A stretch of 64,000 bases of DNA from Promethearchaeota archaeon (GCA_016839705.1 JAEOTR010000046.1:41770-105769); one strand, 5' to 3'. Positions 27,652 to 36,638 are shown, numbered from the stretch's first letter. The notes: generated by a model not told the origin, from the letters alone. Program-made: numbers and translations.

Positions 27652-28017
27652 TTAAAATTGTAAGACGTAATTTACTTTTATTGTGGAAATAATATTATTA
27701 TCAATAAAAAATTGTACAATTAGAAATTTTAAGTCTAATAGTTCAAAATCCTCTTTTCTCTTCTTTTCATATATTTTTGTGTTTAAGAATAGTTGAAGAT
27801 GCCCCCTTGGATGATTCATATTTAGTAATTTCACACCTATTAGATATTCCTATAAAAAAGTAAAGAAACTAATATTATACTTCGTTTCAGTTATCTCTGT
27901 CATTTGATTTGCTATTTGTTTTTGTATAAATCTGGTATAAATAATATCTCATTATAAAACCAATTTTCGACTTCTTTTATTTTACTTGTTGTTATATCTA
28001 CTGTTTTTTTTTAATGA
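27652..28017 (-). pseudogene. Decayed coding sequence of unknown family
   Basis: The minus strand contains protein-like runs in more than one frame. A segment reading EVENWFYNEILFIPDLYKN ends in a stop. A second frame reads QMTEITETKYNISFFTFL, stops, and then continues in the same frame for 60+ codons (EYLIGVKLLNMNHPRGHLQLF onward) to 27652. I do not recognise the family. The 60-codon open frame at 27652-27834 alone could be called a gene, but the matching frame upstream of its ATG suggests a broken older gene. The evidence is only frame structure. Confidence 0.35.
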
Positions 28018-28665
28018 TTAATTTTGAATTGATTCCCTTCCTTTTCCTACACCAAGGTGTAGGGCTTTAATGTTTGAGTCTACATCTCTTAACCATTCCT
28101 TGATAACTTCTTCATAATGCTCAATTTCAATAAAGGGTAATTTCCCGGTCATTATAGCAAAACCTAGCAAAATAAGATTAACCTGTTGGTTAGAATCAAA
28201 ACTACTTAAAGATATTTCTGTGGCATTCATAAAAAACACCTGATCAGAATAAACATTTAAAATTCCCTTTATTTTTTCTAAGGGAGGATATGTTTCCATA
28301 TCAGCGGTAACTAATATATTTGGAATATCACGTTCATTTATTACAAAACTAGTCTTTATTGATGCAAAAATTCCTTGGCGTAAAGCTTCAACCGGTTCCA
28401 TGCATATATAAAGATCAGCGTCTCCATAGCAAATCAAAGATGATTGCAAATTATATCTAGGATTCTCAGTTAATTTTTTCTGATATCGAGTGTGGCTAAT
28501 TATTGCCCCTTCGCGTTGTGCTAGGCCGTGATGTTCTGCTCCAAAGCATGCCTCGACTCCTGCTTTCTGTGCAGCAAATTCAATTAATCTCTTAAGTGTA
28601 ATAACACCTTGGCCTGCAGTTCCCGCTATAACAATATTGATTATATCGGTTTCCTCAAATTTCAC
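28018..28665 (-). CDS. iorB: Indolepyruvate ferredoxin oxidoreductase, beta subunit
   Basis: The 215-residue gamma-type subunit of the enzyme that oxidises aryl pyruvates from Trp, Phe and Tyr to acyl-CoA with ferredoxin as acceptor. It shows AGTAGQGVITLKRLIEFAA and ACFGAEHHGLAQREGAIISH, typical of IorB. The start is GTG at 28665, decided by a strong AGGAGGTG ribosome binding site at 28673-28680 with 7 bases of spacing. It overlaps the end of iorA by 11 bases, so translation is likely coupled. Works with iorA in amino-acid fermentation. Confidence 0.94.
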   Translation of the reverse strand: MKFEETDIINIVIAGTAGQGVITLKRLIEFAAQKAGVEACFGAEHHGLAQREGAIISHTRYQKKLTENPRYNLQSSLICYGDADLYICMEPVEALRQGIFASIKTSFVINERDIPNILVTADMETYPPLEKIKGILNVYSDQVFFMNATEISLSSFDSNQQVNLILLGFAIMTGKLPFIEIEHYEEVIKEWLRDVDSNIKALHLGVGKGRESIQN

Positions 28666-30598
28666 GAAAAGGCACCTCCTCTCCGAATAAATTTATAATC
28701 GACTTTCTAATTGCCCCATTTGGGCATATTTCGTAGCATACCCCACATTTTATACATCGATCTTGATCTATTTGCATTTCTTCAATTCCTTCGGTATTAA
28801 CCCTTCTAATTGCTGGACAACTAAGTACTCTTGCACATTCAAAGCACATTGAACAGCCTCCTATATAATAAGAAACATCTTGAACCTTTTCCCCCTTATC
28901 TTGAAGTGCGTTGATTTGAGCCATTCTCCATCTATGAGCTTGCAATGCGCATTCTCTCTTTACGATTATAATCTTTAATCCATTAGTTTTTAGTGCTTCC
29001 TCTATGGTATTAGTTAGCTTTTTAGGGTTATATGAATCTTCAACTTTAAGCCAAGGCACTCCAATAGCTCGACAAATCTTTTCAATTGAAAATCCTCGAT
29101 TTATTAGGTATCGAAGAACGTCGTCTTGATGTCCAGTCATCGCTGTCCATGAGTTTTCAAAAATCATGAGTAATAAATTTGAGTTATACCCTACTGCTTC
29201 AGCCAAGGGAGCCATCCCGGTATGGAAGAAAGTAGAATCACCAATAAATGCTATTACATTTTGATCTGTTTTCGTTGACATCCCAATAGCTGCGCTCAAT
29301 CCCCCAGACATACATATTACTAAATCTGAACATTGCTGGGGAGGAAAGAAAGACATTACATAGCAACCTATATCACCACTGATTACGGTATTTGCTAAAT
29401 TATTTGTAGCCTTTAAAATCGAGTACAATGTTGCTCTTTCTGGGCATCCTGCGCAAAAAGTTGGGAATCGACTTGGGATAATCTCCTTATATGAATTGAA
29501 ATAATCAACGGCTTTAGTGATCTGCTCACGTGGCTTTTTATCAAATATTTGTGCTAAAGATGTAGCCACTAAGCCGGTTGAAAATTCATTATATTTAGGA
29601 AAGAACTTTTGTCCCAGAATTTCAGCATCAATTCCCTGAATATGGGCAATTTCAGCAATTTTTACCTCCAAGAATGGCTCCAATTCTTCAATTACGATTA
29701 CTTTATCTAACACTTGGATAAAATCAGAAATTTGCTGAAAATTCAAAGGATAAATCATTCCAAGCTTTAAAACTGGAACATCATTTAATTCTAATTGATT
29801 AAGAGCTTCTATGGTATATCCAAATGGCATACCACTTGTAATAACGCCAATTTTATTTTCACCAGGGATAATTTTATTAAATCCTAATTTTGGTAAAGCT
29901 TCTCTAAGTCTTTCTATGCGTTCATATAATCTTATGTGATTATTAATTGCATGGGGGGGTAATGAATTGAATTTAGGAATGTTTCTGATAAATTCGCCAC
30001 TTCTTTTACCAGGCATTAAAGTTCCTAGCTCTACAAAACCCCTTGAATGAGCACTTCTTGTTGATGTCCGAATATTCATCACTAAATCATATTGTTCTGA
30101 AAGTTCAAAAGCTAGCTTAACCCAATCTTTGCATTCCTGGGGCGTGTGAGGTTCTATGGTGGGAAGGTGAAGCATCCACGCATAAAAACGTTCATTCTGT
30201 TCTTGATGTGAACCTAAAGAACCTGGATCAGAACCAACTGAAATTACCATACCTCCCGGATTCGGCCCATTTAAGGCAATTACACTCAAAGCATCACTTG
30301 CAACATTCAATCCTACATGTTTCATAGGATTAAAAGTTCTGCAACCTGTCCATGCTGCTCCTGCACATGCTGATGTTGCAACAGCTTCATTGACAGCCCA
30401 ATAATGTACTAAAAAGTCGCTATATTCGGGAAAATCTCTAATTACTTGATGAAAATATTCACCAATGTCACTGGTTGGAGTTCCAGGATATTGAGAAACA
30501 TATGAAACGCCAGCTTCTAAACATCCTCTCACAAGTGCTTCATTTCCAAGCATTAACACTTTTCCTTCAGATTGCGTAAAACGAGTATCTTTATTCAT
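28655..30598 (-). CDS. iorA: Indolepyruvate ferredoxin oxidoreductase, alpha subunit
   Basis: The catalytic subunit, about 647 residues, fusing the two large Por-like modules and two clusters. Residues ~10-380 form the substrate/CoA half (VLMLGNEALVRGCLEAG, YPGTPTSDIGE). The thiamine-diphosphate half has FCAGCPERATLYS, GDIGCYVM and FIGDSTFFHTGM. The C-terminus ends with cluster motifs CSMCFECARVLSCP and CIKCGVCYEICP. ATG at 30598 is preferred to the TTG twelve bases upstream. It forms an operon with iorB and indicates amino-acid degradation with ferredoxin reduction, parallel to Por. Confidence 0.95.
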   Translation of the reverse strand: MNKDTRFTQSEGKVLMLGNEALVRGCLEAGVSYVSQYPGTPTSDIGEYFHQVIRDFPEYSDFLVHYWAVNEAVATSACAGAAWTGCRTFNPMKHVGLNVASDALSVIALNGPNPGGMVISVGSDPGSLGSHQEQNERFYAWMLHLPTIEPHTPQECKDWVKLAFELSEQYDLVMNIRTSTRSAHSRGFVELGTLMPGKRSGEFIRNIPKFNSLPPHAINNHIRLYERIERLREALPKLGFNKIIPGENKIGVITSGMPFGYTIEALNQLELNDVPVLKLGMIYPLNFQQISDFIQVLDKVIVIEELEPFLEVKIAEIAHIQGIDAEILGQKFFPKYNEFSTGLVATSLAQIFDKKPREQITKAVDYFNSYKEIIPSRFPTFCAGCPERATLYSILKATNNLANTVISGDIGCYVMSFFPPQQCSDLVICMSGGLSAAIGMSTKTDQNVIAFIGDSTFFHTGMAPLAEAVGYNSNLLLMIFENSWTAMTGHQDDVLRYLINRGFSIEKICRAIGVPWLKVEDSYNPKKLTNTIEEALKTNGLKIIIVKRECALQAHRWRMAQINALQDKGEKVQDVSYYIGGCSMCFECARVLSCPAIRRVNTEGIEEMQIDQDRCIKCGVCYEICPNGAIRKSIINLFGEEVPFREI

Positions 30599-30804
30599 AG
30601 TATAACCCAAATTAACATAATTAAGATTAATCTATAATTTTAAAACCAAGTTCTAAGAAAAAGCTTATCATTATTTATATGAGGTTGAATGACACCAATA
30701 AAGTATACCGAATCTTTAGTGTAAAAATTTATTAATATAAGTTTGATCACTTAATGTTAGAATAGATCATATGTAATTTAAACAAAAATCCTTAAGTGAG
30801 ATAA

Positions 30805-32697
30805 ATGAAAAAATCCTATATTTTAATGACTTTTTCAATATTAGTTTCTTTCTCAGCAATAGTTACCTCAAATTTTCCAATGCCTTATAAAAATAATATT
30901 AATTTCAACCATACTTTTGATACAAACGAAATAGGAATATCAGAAGAACCACCTCTTATTATCGGAGTAAGATCTTATTCTAATGAAATTGATCCTCACT
31001 ACTGTTGGGATCCCTATTCATCTAATATTATCGAACAAGCTTGTGAGGGGCTTTTTACTCATAATTACTCAGATGCATCCTCTAATATAATACCTAACCT
31101 TGCATCTGATTATGGAACTTGGTCTACTGATGGTTTAAATTATACTGTCTCAGTTCGTCAAAATATTACTTTCCATGACGGTACACCTTTTAATGCATCA
31201 GCGATTCAATGGAATTATAATAGATTATCTTATTTTATGAATATTACAGGTTTAGTACCCTTTTATGAACCAACATCACAATTTACGGTGGTTTACTTAT
31301 GGTCAGATAATACTCCTATCATTAATAGAACTGAGATAATTGATCCTTTCACCATCAAATATGTGTTGAATAAACCATATGCGGCACTTGAAGGTTTATT
31401 ATGCTTTAGTGGCTCTTTTATGTTATCTCCTACATCTACGGATCCAGTTAATTTAATTGAACTTGACACTGGTGGTTTGGTTGGTACCGGTCCCTATGTT
31501 TATGAGAGTTATATTGTGGATACAGAAGTGACTTTCCAAGCTTATGACAATTATTGGAAAGCGCAACCTGAAATAAATTCATTAATCTTTGCCATTTACC
31601 ATGATCCCTTAGATTTAAATAATGCTCTTTTAAATGGAGATATTGATGTGCTAATGAATCCTTTACCGTCTTTTTTAGATGTTTTGAATGCGTCTCCCAA
31701 TATAAACCTTATAGATCAAGAAGAAAGAAGTTGGACATCATATTACGTCGGAATGAATAATAATCATATTAACCAAACTTTCAGAGAAGCAATCTCATAT
31801 GCAATTGACTATGATTATGTAATCAATACCTTAAAAAATGGTTCAGCAGAAAGACTAAAATCTCCCATTCCAAAAGGAATTCTATATTCTAATTATTCCT
31901 TAAATGTTCCTTATCTAAATCTTTCTCATGCTAGACAAGTAATGAAATCAATGGGATACGGAGTAGGTTTTACAACAGAAATAGAGTGGGAATCAGCAAC
32001 TTTTGCAACTTTTAATTATACATATTTTAATTATAGTTCAGTCTTAAAGTCAATCGCTCCATTATTAATGAACAACCTATCTAAAATTGGAATTCAGATA
32101 GAGGATGCAGCTCTTGATAGTTGGTTTGAATATCTTATGATGTTAGTAAATGAACCACCATGGGACCGAGATATGCTACAATTATTTATGGTTGGATGGG
32201 TTCCAGATTTTAATGATCCCAGTCAACTATTCAATGTGTTATTCAACAACCGGACAAGTTCAAATCTCTTTAATTTTGCTCAATATAATGGTGGATATGG
32301 TGGGTTTGAACCATATGATAAGGATAATGATGTACAACTCCTCATGGAATCCGCTCTTGAAATAACCGATAAAGATGAGAGAAAACAAATTTATATCAAG
32401 ATTCAGAAACTAATGATAGAAAGAGATTTTCCTGTTGCATGGATGTTTACCCCAAAAGTATATATGGCATATAATAATAAATTAGACGGTCTTCAAGAAC
32501 ACACTTTTTGTAATGTCGATGAGGATGATAAAGCTTCTTTAAAAGGAGATATTACATATTTAAAATGGAAGCCTGATCTCATAAGCGGAGGCCCTGGGCC
32601 ATCAATACCGGGTTACTCCCCCATGATATTCAGTATATTTTTCTTAATATATCTCTCAATAATCTTGAGAAAGAATAAAAAAACTAAAAATAGCTAA
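30805..32697 (+). CDS. ABC-type solute-binding protein, family 5 (oligopeptide/dipeptide type)
   Basis: An extracellular binding lipoprotein-like or anchored protein of 630 residues. A signal peptide at residues 1-22 is followed by the family 5 fold: WDPYSSNIIEQACEGLF, NLASDYGTWSTDGLNYTVSVRQNITFHDGTPF, then a GTGPYVYESY strand. Family members capture peptides or other small solutes for import. The C-terminus has PSIPGY, a hydrophobic span and RKNKKTKN, a three-part tail like archaeal sorting signals, so it is probably surface-anchored. No permease or ATPase genes lie next to it, so its transporter must be elsewhere or it works as a receptor. Confidence 0.88.
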   Translation: MKKSYILMTFSILVSFSAIVTSNFPMPYKNNINFNHTFDTNEIGISEEPPLIIGVRSYSNEIDPHYCWDPYSSNIIEQACEGLFTHNYSDASSNIIPNLASDYGTWSTDGLNYTVSVRQNITFHDGTPFNASAIQWNYNRLSYFMNITGLVPFYEPTSQFTVVYLWSDNTPIINRTEIIDPFTIKYVLNKPYAALEGLLCFSGSFMLSPTSTDPVNLIELDTGGLVGTGPYVYESYIVDTEVTFQAYDNYWKAQPEINSLIFAIYHDPLDLNNALLNGDIDVLMNPLPSFLDVLNASPNINLIDQEERSWTSYYVGMNNNHINQTFREAISYAIDYDYVINTLKNGSAERLKSPIPKGILYSNYSLNVPYLNLSHARQVMKSMGYGVGFTTEIEWESATFATFNYTYFNYSSVLKSIAPLLMNNLSKIGIQIEDAALDSWFEYLMMLVNEPPWDRDMLQLFMVGWVPDFNDPSQLFNVLFNNRTSSNLFNFAQYNGGYGGFEPYDKDNDVQLLMESALEITDKDERKQIYIKIQKLMIERDFPVAWMFTPKVYMAYNNKLDGLQEHTFCNVDEDDKASLKGDITYLKWKPDLISGGPGPSIPGYSPMIFSIFFLIYLSIILRKNKKTKNS

Positions 32698-32743
32698 ATT
32701 TTTTTTTATTTTTATTTAAAAAATCCTTTTTTTTGAAAATCAT

Positions 32744-33286
32744 TTAACCCTTTCCTTCAGTCATCTTTTGGGCAATAAAATCGAAAATATCCTCTACTTT
32801 ATCTCCTGTTTTAGAAGAACATTCAAAATATCCTTTTAATCCAAAAGTCCTAGACAATTCCTCGGCTTCCTCAGAGGGTACAGATCTTTTATCCTCAAGA
32901 TCTATTTTGCCTCCTACCATAATTATAGGGATTTTAACTTCTTCTTCTGATATAAAATATTCGAAAATGGATAACCAATCTCTTATTTGGCCAAGGCTAG
33001 AAAATCGGGTTGTGTCATACATAAATATCCCCCCATCTGCTCCTTTTGCAAAAGCGGGAAGTAGAACTCGGAAACGGTCTTCACCAGCAAAATCCCATAT
33101 TCGAAGGGTTATATATCTACCATCTATATTTAGGTTTTTAACACTGAAATCAGCACCTATCGTCATTTTAATGTCTTCCTCGAATACTCCTGTGGAGAAT
33201 CTTCTGATTAATGTTGTTTTACCTACACCACCATCACCGAAGACGCAAACCTTAAATGCCAGTTTCTGTTCGATTTTCAACACCAA
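32744..33286 (-). CDS. Rab/Ras-like small GTPase with altered catalytic residue
   Basis: A 180-residue small GTPase. P-loop GDGGVGKTT, switch I Thr in MTIGAD, and the DxxG motif as WDFAGED. In canonical Rab proteins the residue after AG is the catalytic Gln; here it is Glu69. The base-recognition NKxD motif reads GKID (126-129) with Asn replaced by Gly, and the last motif is SSKTG. There is no C-terminal Cys for lipid attachment. The start codon is GTG or TTG near 33283-33286, with no ATG nearby. Slow hydrolysis or dependence on a partner may follow from the Gln-to-Glu change, but that is inference. Its neighbour on the same strand is an Lrp regulator. Confidence 0.9.
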   Translation of the reverse strand: MVLKIEQKLAFKVCVFGDGGVGKTTLIRRFSTGVFEEDIKMTIGADFSVKNLNIDGRYITLRIWDFAGEDRFRVLLPAFAKGADGGIFMYDTTRFSSLGQIRDWLSIFEYFISEEEVKIPIIMVGGKIDLEDKRSVPSEEAEELSRTFGLKGYFECSSKTGDKVEDIFDFIAQKMTEGKG

Positions 33287-33356
33287 ATTTTCAATTAACC
33301 AAATTAAATACTATATGTAAATAATAACTTTTAAATCAAAATAAATTCAATTGTTA

Positions 33357-33788
33357 TTACTTAATAACATCAGTTATAAAACAAGTTTCAATTATTTTAA
33401 TCCCCTCTATCTGAGAGATTTTTTCTTCGATAAGAGGATTAAATTTATCTATTGAAGGGATATCAACTTTCATTAACAATCCACAATCACCAGATAAACG
33501 CCAAATGTTCTTTATTTCTTCAATAGATCTCAAATCCCTTAGAATTCGTTTAATATCTTTAAAATCAGGAACTGCTTTTATTGTAGCACTTATAGATCGC
33601 TTAGTATCTATATCATATTCGATTGTGAAACGCGTTATAAAATCCTCATCTATAAGTCTTTTAACTCGTCTTCTTACAGTAGCTTCAGTTTTATCAATCC
33701 TTTGGCTGATTTCATTAAAGGATATTCTACTGTTGGTTTTTAGTTCTTCTATAATTTTAAGATCTATTAAATCTAATTTTTTTGGCAA
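33357..33788 (-). CDS. Lrp/AsnC-family transcription regulator
   Basis: A 143-residue regulator with the family plan. An N-terminal helix-turn-helix (LDLIDLKIIEELKTNSRISFNEISQR, then TVRRRVKRLIDEDFI) is followed by an effector-binding RAM/ACT-like domain. These proteins form octamers and sense amino acids or related metabolites. The start appears to be TTG at 33788. An inverted repeat at the start codon and ~40 bases upstream (33787-33800 and 33840-33853) is a likely self-regulation site. With Por and Ior enzymes in the window, amino-acid control is plausible but not shown. Confidence 0.92.
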   Translation of the reverse strand: MPKKLDLIDLKIIEELKTNSRISFNEISQRIDKTEATVRRRVKRLIDEDFITRFTIEYDIDTKRSISATIKAVPDFKDIKRILRDLRSIEEIKNIWRLSGDCGLLMKVDIPSIDKFNPLIEEKISQIEGIKIIETCFITDVIK

Positions 33789-33853
33789 TTTATCACAAAT
33801 CTAGTAAATAATTTCTTAAACCATTTAAATTAGTTATAAATTGTGATAAATTG
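33787..33853. promoter_or_regulatory. Inverted repeat flanking the lrp promoter (candidate operator)
   Basis: The left arm AATTTATCACAAAT (33787-33800) and the right arm AATTGTGATAAATT (33840-33853) are reverse complements except for one base. Arms are separated by about 39 bases, so their centres lie roughly four helical turns apart. This suits a multimeric Lrp wrapping DNA. The left arm overlaps the proposed TTG start of lrp. Confidence 0.55.
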
Positions 33854-33960
33854 TTTATTAAATTATTTTTTTGCATCAAAATGATAAGGTTTTTCTGCAA
33901 TTCTATGAAAAAAAATTGATACTTTTTTGTATTTTCATAAAGAGGGAAAAAAGAACAAAA

Positions 33961-34248
33961 TTAAGATTGTAAATATTTCTTGAGATCAATAAATAAAGTT
34001 TTTTCTATTTCATCCTTATGTTTAATTGAGACTTTTAAAAGCTCACCCTCAATTGACGCATTAATTAATTTTATGTCTCCTAAGTTATCAACCTTTTCTT
34101 CGACATCTATTTTACTATTGGATTTTGATTTTAAACATGTGTTATATTCGTCATAGAGAAAACAATTTTCGCAACAAAAACCAACTGGCATATAACCAAC
34201 AATCGAACATCTGTCGAAAAAGTCGCAATTACAATTCTTACACATCAT
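33961..34248 (-). CDS. Small cysteine-rich protein, unrecognised
   Basis: A 95-residue protein whose first 40 residues contain eight cysteines in a close pattern (CKNCNC, DRC, GFCCENC, TC), a probable zinc or cluster site. The second half (residues 50-95) looks like a small beta-rich domain with KLINASIEGELLKVSIKHKDE. I do not recognise the family. It stands alone between lrp and the PhoU-like regulator, with 297 bases of AT-rich DNA upstream. Confidence 0.6.
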   Translation of the reverse strand: MMCKNCNCDFFDRCSIVGYMPVGFCCENCFLYDEYNTCLKSKSNSKIDVEEKVDNLGDIKLINASIEGELLKVSIKHKDEIEKTLFIDLKKYLQS

Positions 34249-34545
34249 GTTAGTATTAGATTTGTTAATATTTAAATCTGAACATTAATTATGGAAAATT
34301 GAACACAATTACTCAAATTATCTATTCAAATTATTAAATTCAATCATTATAATTAAGATATTCAATCAAAATCAAAATTTTGAGAAATTGAATGATGAAT
34401 CATTTATCAAAATGAATAGAATAATCAAGAAAACTTATTGAAGAAGCAATATTAAGATTACACTCGTCTACGCTCAACACTCCCACGAGGCATTCCAAGG
34501 GGTTCAACTGAATATAATAAGTGTTATGTTTTGCTTAATATTAAA
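34249..34545. other. Intergenic region with a GC-rich island
   Basis: Mostly very AT-rich spacer. It contains a perfect 12-base palindrome TCAAAATTTTGA (34372-34383). At about 34460-34510 there is a stretch with far higher GC than the surroundings, holding a CTCGT/ACGAG inverted repeat. On the minus strand this stretch reads SVEPLGMPRGSVERRRV followed by a stop, with a stop shortly upstream. I cannot assign it; it could be a gene remnant or a small structured RNA. Confidence 0.4.
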
Positions 34546-35436
34546 TCAAATAAGCGCAGACATATCTTTGATCTTTTGGGCGATTTTCATTATTCTCTTG
34601 ACTTTCTCTTTGTCCTCATAATCCAACTTTCCTATTAATTTATTTGCTTTATTAAAGAGTGTATCTTTTTTAATCCACACTTTAAAGGCTAATTTATCGT
34701 CTTTTTGTAAAAAGGCATCCATAACTTCATTGAAATATTGTTGGATTTCTTTGTAATAGTCTAGCACATTCTCAATTAAACGGAGGTCTTTCAATAGTTC
34801 AGCTAGCTCAACTATTTTTTCAGAAAACATACGGTAATCCATTGCTTTAAGAGGAGTAAATTCACTTGTAGACGAAACATATATTCCTGTTCTAAGATAT
34901 GTTCTAATATGAATGACTAATATGAAATAAAATTTTCTTAATTGCTCGAAATTATCATCTAAATCATTGAATGATTTTTGTTCTAAATCCTCAAACATAT
35001 TTGCTACTAAATATAACAAACGCTGGATTAACTTTTTAGTGGGAATTTCTTTATACCCAAAATTTTGAATAATCATTTTTTGGTTAGTTTCTTCGATAAC
35101 CTCGGTGTTTGGGAGTCTATTGACATATTGCCTAACACTTTTTCTTAAAATTTTACTAATTTCTTTTTCAGATAATATGGTAATCTTAGTTTCACCTGCA
35201 AAACTCTTCTTTAATAATTCCCAGATTACATTCTCGTTTGCTTCTAAAACACTCTCATCTTCTATGATCTCGTCTTCTGGTTCAATTGTTGGCATTATTG
35301 ATAAGGTCCCATCATTTCGAACTTCGATGCCAATTGATGAGCCTGCATTTAATTGATAATTTTCAGTCCATTTTTTAGGAAGGCTGATAACTAATGAACC
35401 CCCTATTTTTTGCAATTTTCGATAAATTCTTCCCAT
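34546..35436 (-). CDS. PhoU-like protein with N-terminal AbrB/SpoVT DNA-binding domain
   Basis: A 296-residue archaeal regulator. Residues 1-45 form a swapped-hairpin AbrB domain (RKLQKIGGSLVISLPKKWTENYQL, then GIEVRNDGTLSI). The rest is helical with PhoU-like pairs of three-helix units (for example FEQLRKFYFILVIHIRTYL and YRMFSEKIVELAELLKDL). This architecture is widespread in archaea and is annotated as a phosphate-uptake regulator, though direct evidence is limited. No phosphate transporter lies next to it here. Confidence 0.85.
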   Translation of the reverse strand: MGRIYRKLQKIGGSLVISLPKKWTENYQLNAGSSIGIEVRNDGTLSIMPTIEPEDEIIEDESVLEANENVIWELLKKSFAGETKITILSEKEISKILRKSVRQYVNRLPNTEVIEETNQKMIIQNFGYKEIPTKKLIQRLLYLVANMFEDLEQKSFNDLDDNFEQLRKFYFILVIHIRTYLRTGIYVSSTSEFTPLKAMDYRMFSEKIVELAELLKDLRLIENVLDYYKEIQQYFNEVMDAFLQKDDKLAFKVWIKKDTLFNKANKLIGKLDYEDKEKVKRIMKIAQKIKDMSALI

Positions 35437-35559
35437 AATTATAAAATAAATTAGTACAATTTATACTTTTCTATTCTGTATATATATTTTATACCATCTA
35501 TTTATACATGAATTTATATATTTACATCTTAGAACCCAATTAAAATCAAATTTTTGACA

Positions 35560-36019
35560 ATGAATGTAAAAAAAAAAATAGAAGGAAAATTAGGGAGGGA
35601 AAATGACTCAATTGAATTTTGGGAATTATTTATAATTATATTGAAACTAAGTTTCACACGCAGAAAAAAAGACATTGAAGAAGCTAAAAAACAATATGAA
35701 CTATATAAAAATCTAAATCCTAAATACTTTGAAAATGTAATCACATTAAAAGAAGCCAAGCTTAAAGTAGATTCGTCAGATATAATTTATAGTTCTAAAT
35801 ACAATATTTTTAGGTCTTACTAAAATAAAAATAGATAAAGAGAATAATAAATGGCAGAAATATAGCTTAAAATCAGAATATACTAAGAGATATTCGGAAT
35901 CTATTAATAATAATTTATCAAAATTTACGAAAAAACACATTAAAAAATGCAAACTATTAACGAAATCAATCACTTTCAGAGAAAAGATAGACCCAATTAC
36001 GACACAAAAATCTCACTGA
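35560..36019 (+). pseudogene. Small Lys-rich gene of unknown family, apparently frameshifted
   Basis: An open frame from ATG 35560 (or TTG 35554) runs to TAA 35821-35823 and encodes about 87 residues (VKKKIEGKLGREND, FWELFIIILKLSF, YELYKNLNPKYFE). A second frame, open from 35786 and shifted by +1, continues past that stop for ~77 codons to TGA 36017-36019 (WQKYSLKSEYTKRYSESI onward) and has no start of its own. The two overlap at 35786-35823. The simplest reading is one ~150-residue gene broken by a frameshift. Chance open frames in A-rich DNA or programmed frameshifting are alternatives. It fills the ~300-base gap before the hdr cluster. Confidence 0.4.
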
Positions 36020-36139
36020 TAATATATAATCTTCTGAGGGGATTTTAATTTAGGAATATTCTAATAAATTTTTTAACATTTCTTAAATTTGCATAACCAA
36101 TTATAGCAAGTAAATAAAATTATTGATATTTTTGTCAAG

Positions 36140-36637
36140 ATGAGTACAATAAATTACGAATTCAGAAATGAAGTTTTAAAGTATAACGCCTCATTGAGCT
36201 ATTGCTATCAATGTAGCACTTGTAGTGGTGGCTGTCCAGTTGCTTTACTCACAAACGGCAAATATAATCCTAGGAAAATAATTGAAGAAGCAATCTTAGG
36301 ACTGCACGATAAATTAGTTGAAAAACAAGAACCAAATTCATGGTTATGTTCAACGTGTCAAAAGTGTGTAGAATTATGTCCACAAAAAGTTGAACTCACT
36401 GAAATTTTCACCTTGATAAAGAACTTATGCTTCGAAAGTGGAAAAGTACCTGATGCTTTTATAGCGCAAGGTCGGTCGGTGTTAGAAAATGGAGTTGCAA
36501 TTCCTTATTCTAAAGCGATTTTAACCCGTCGTGAAAAATTAGGTCTTCCTGTTATTAAAACGGCTCAGATTGATGAGATTAAAACAATCCTAAAGGAAAC
36601 CGAGTTTGATAACCACATTCCCAAGGAGGTAGAATAA
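36140..36637 (+). CDS. hdrC: HdrC-like heterodisulfide reductase subunit (2x[4Fe-4S])
   Basis: A 165-residue soluble HdrC. Two cluster motifs, CYQCSTCSGGCP and CSTCQKCVELCP, sit in the usual order, followed by a helical tail with RSVLENGVAIPYSKA. It transfers electrons between the flavin subunit HdrA and the catalytic HdrB. It is the first gene of an eleven-gene cluster running to 48866 and lies 1 base from hdrB. The window has no methyl-CoM reductase, so the physiological disulfide is not necessarily CoM-S-S-CoB. Confidence 0.93.
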   Translation: MSTINYEFRNEVLKYNASLSYCYQCSTCSGGCPVALLTNGKYNPRKIIEEAILGLHDKLVEKQEPNSWLCSTCQKCVELCPQKVELTEIFTLIKNLCFESGKVPDAFIAQGRSVLENGVAIPYSKAILTRREKLGLPVIKTAQIDEIKTILKETEFDNHIPKEVE

Positions 36638-36638
36638 C

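Larger units (their letters stand above)
27070..28017. other. Gene-poor decayed region between the Roadblock-GTPase gene and iorB
   Basis: About 950 bases without an intact gene. Reading the minus strand from high to low coordinates it holds: decayed coding sequence with stops and a frame change (about 27652-28017), two copies of a 31-base tandem repeat (27566-27627), a degraded iorB 3' end (27501-27569), and a 5' fragment of tyrS with its upstream region (27244-27487). The pieces are described separately below. No transposase or clear terminal repeats are visible that would explain how they were brought together. Confidence 0.8.

Noticed and set aside
27652..27834. 60-codon open frame on the minus strand as an intact gene
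   Set aside because: The same frame continues upstream past a stop and another protein-like frame lies further up, so it looks like part of a decayed gene instead of a complete small one.
34440..34515. GC-rich stretch as a tRNA gene
   Set aside because: No acceptor pairing, no D arm and no T arm can be fitted; only a short inverted repeat is present.
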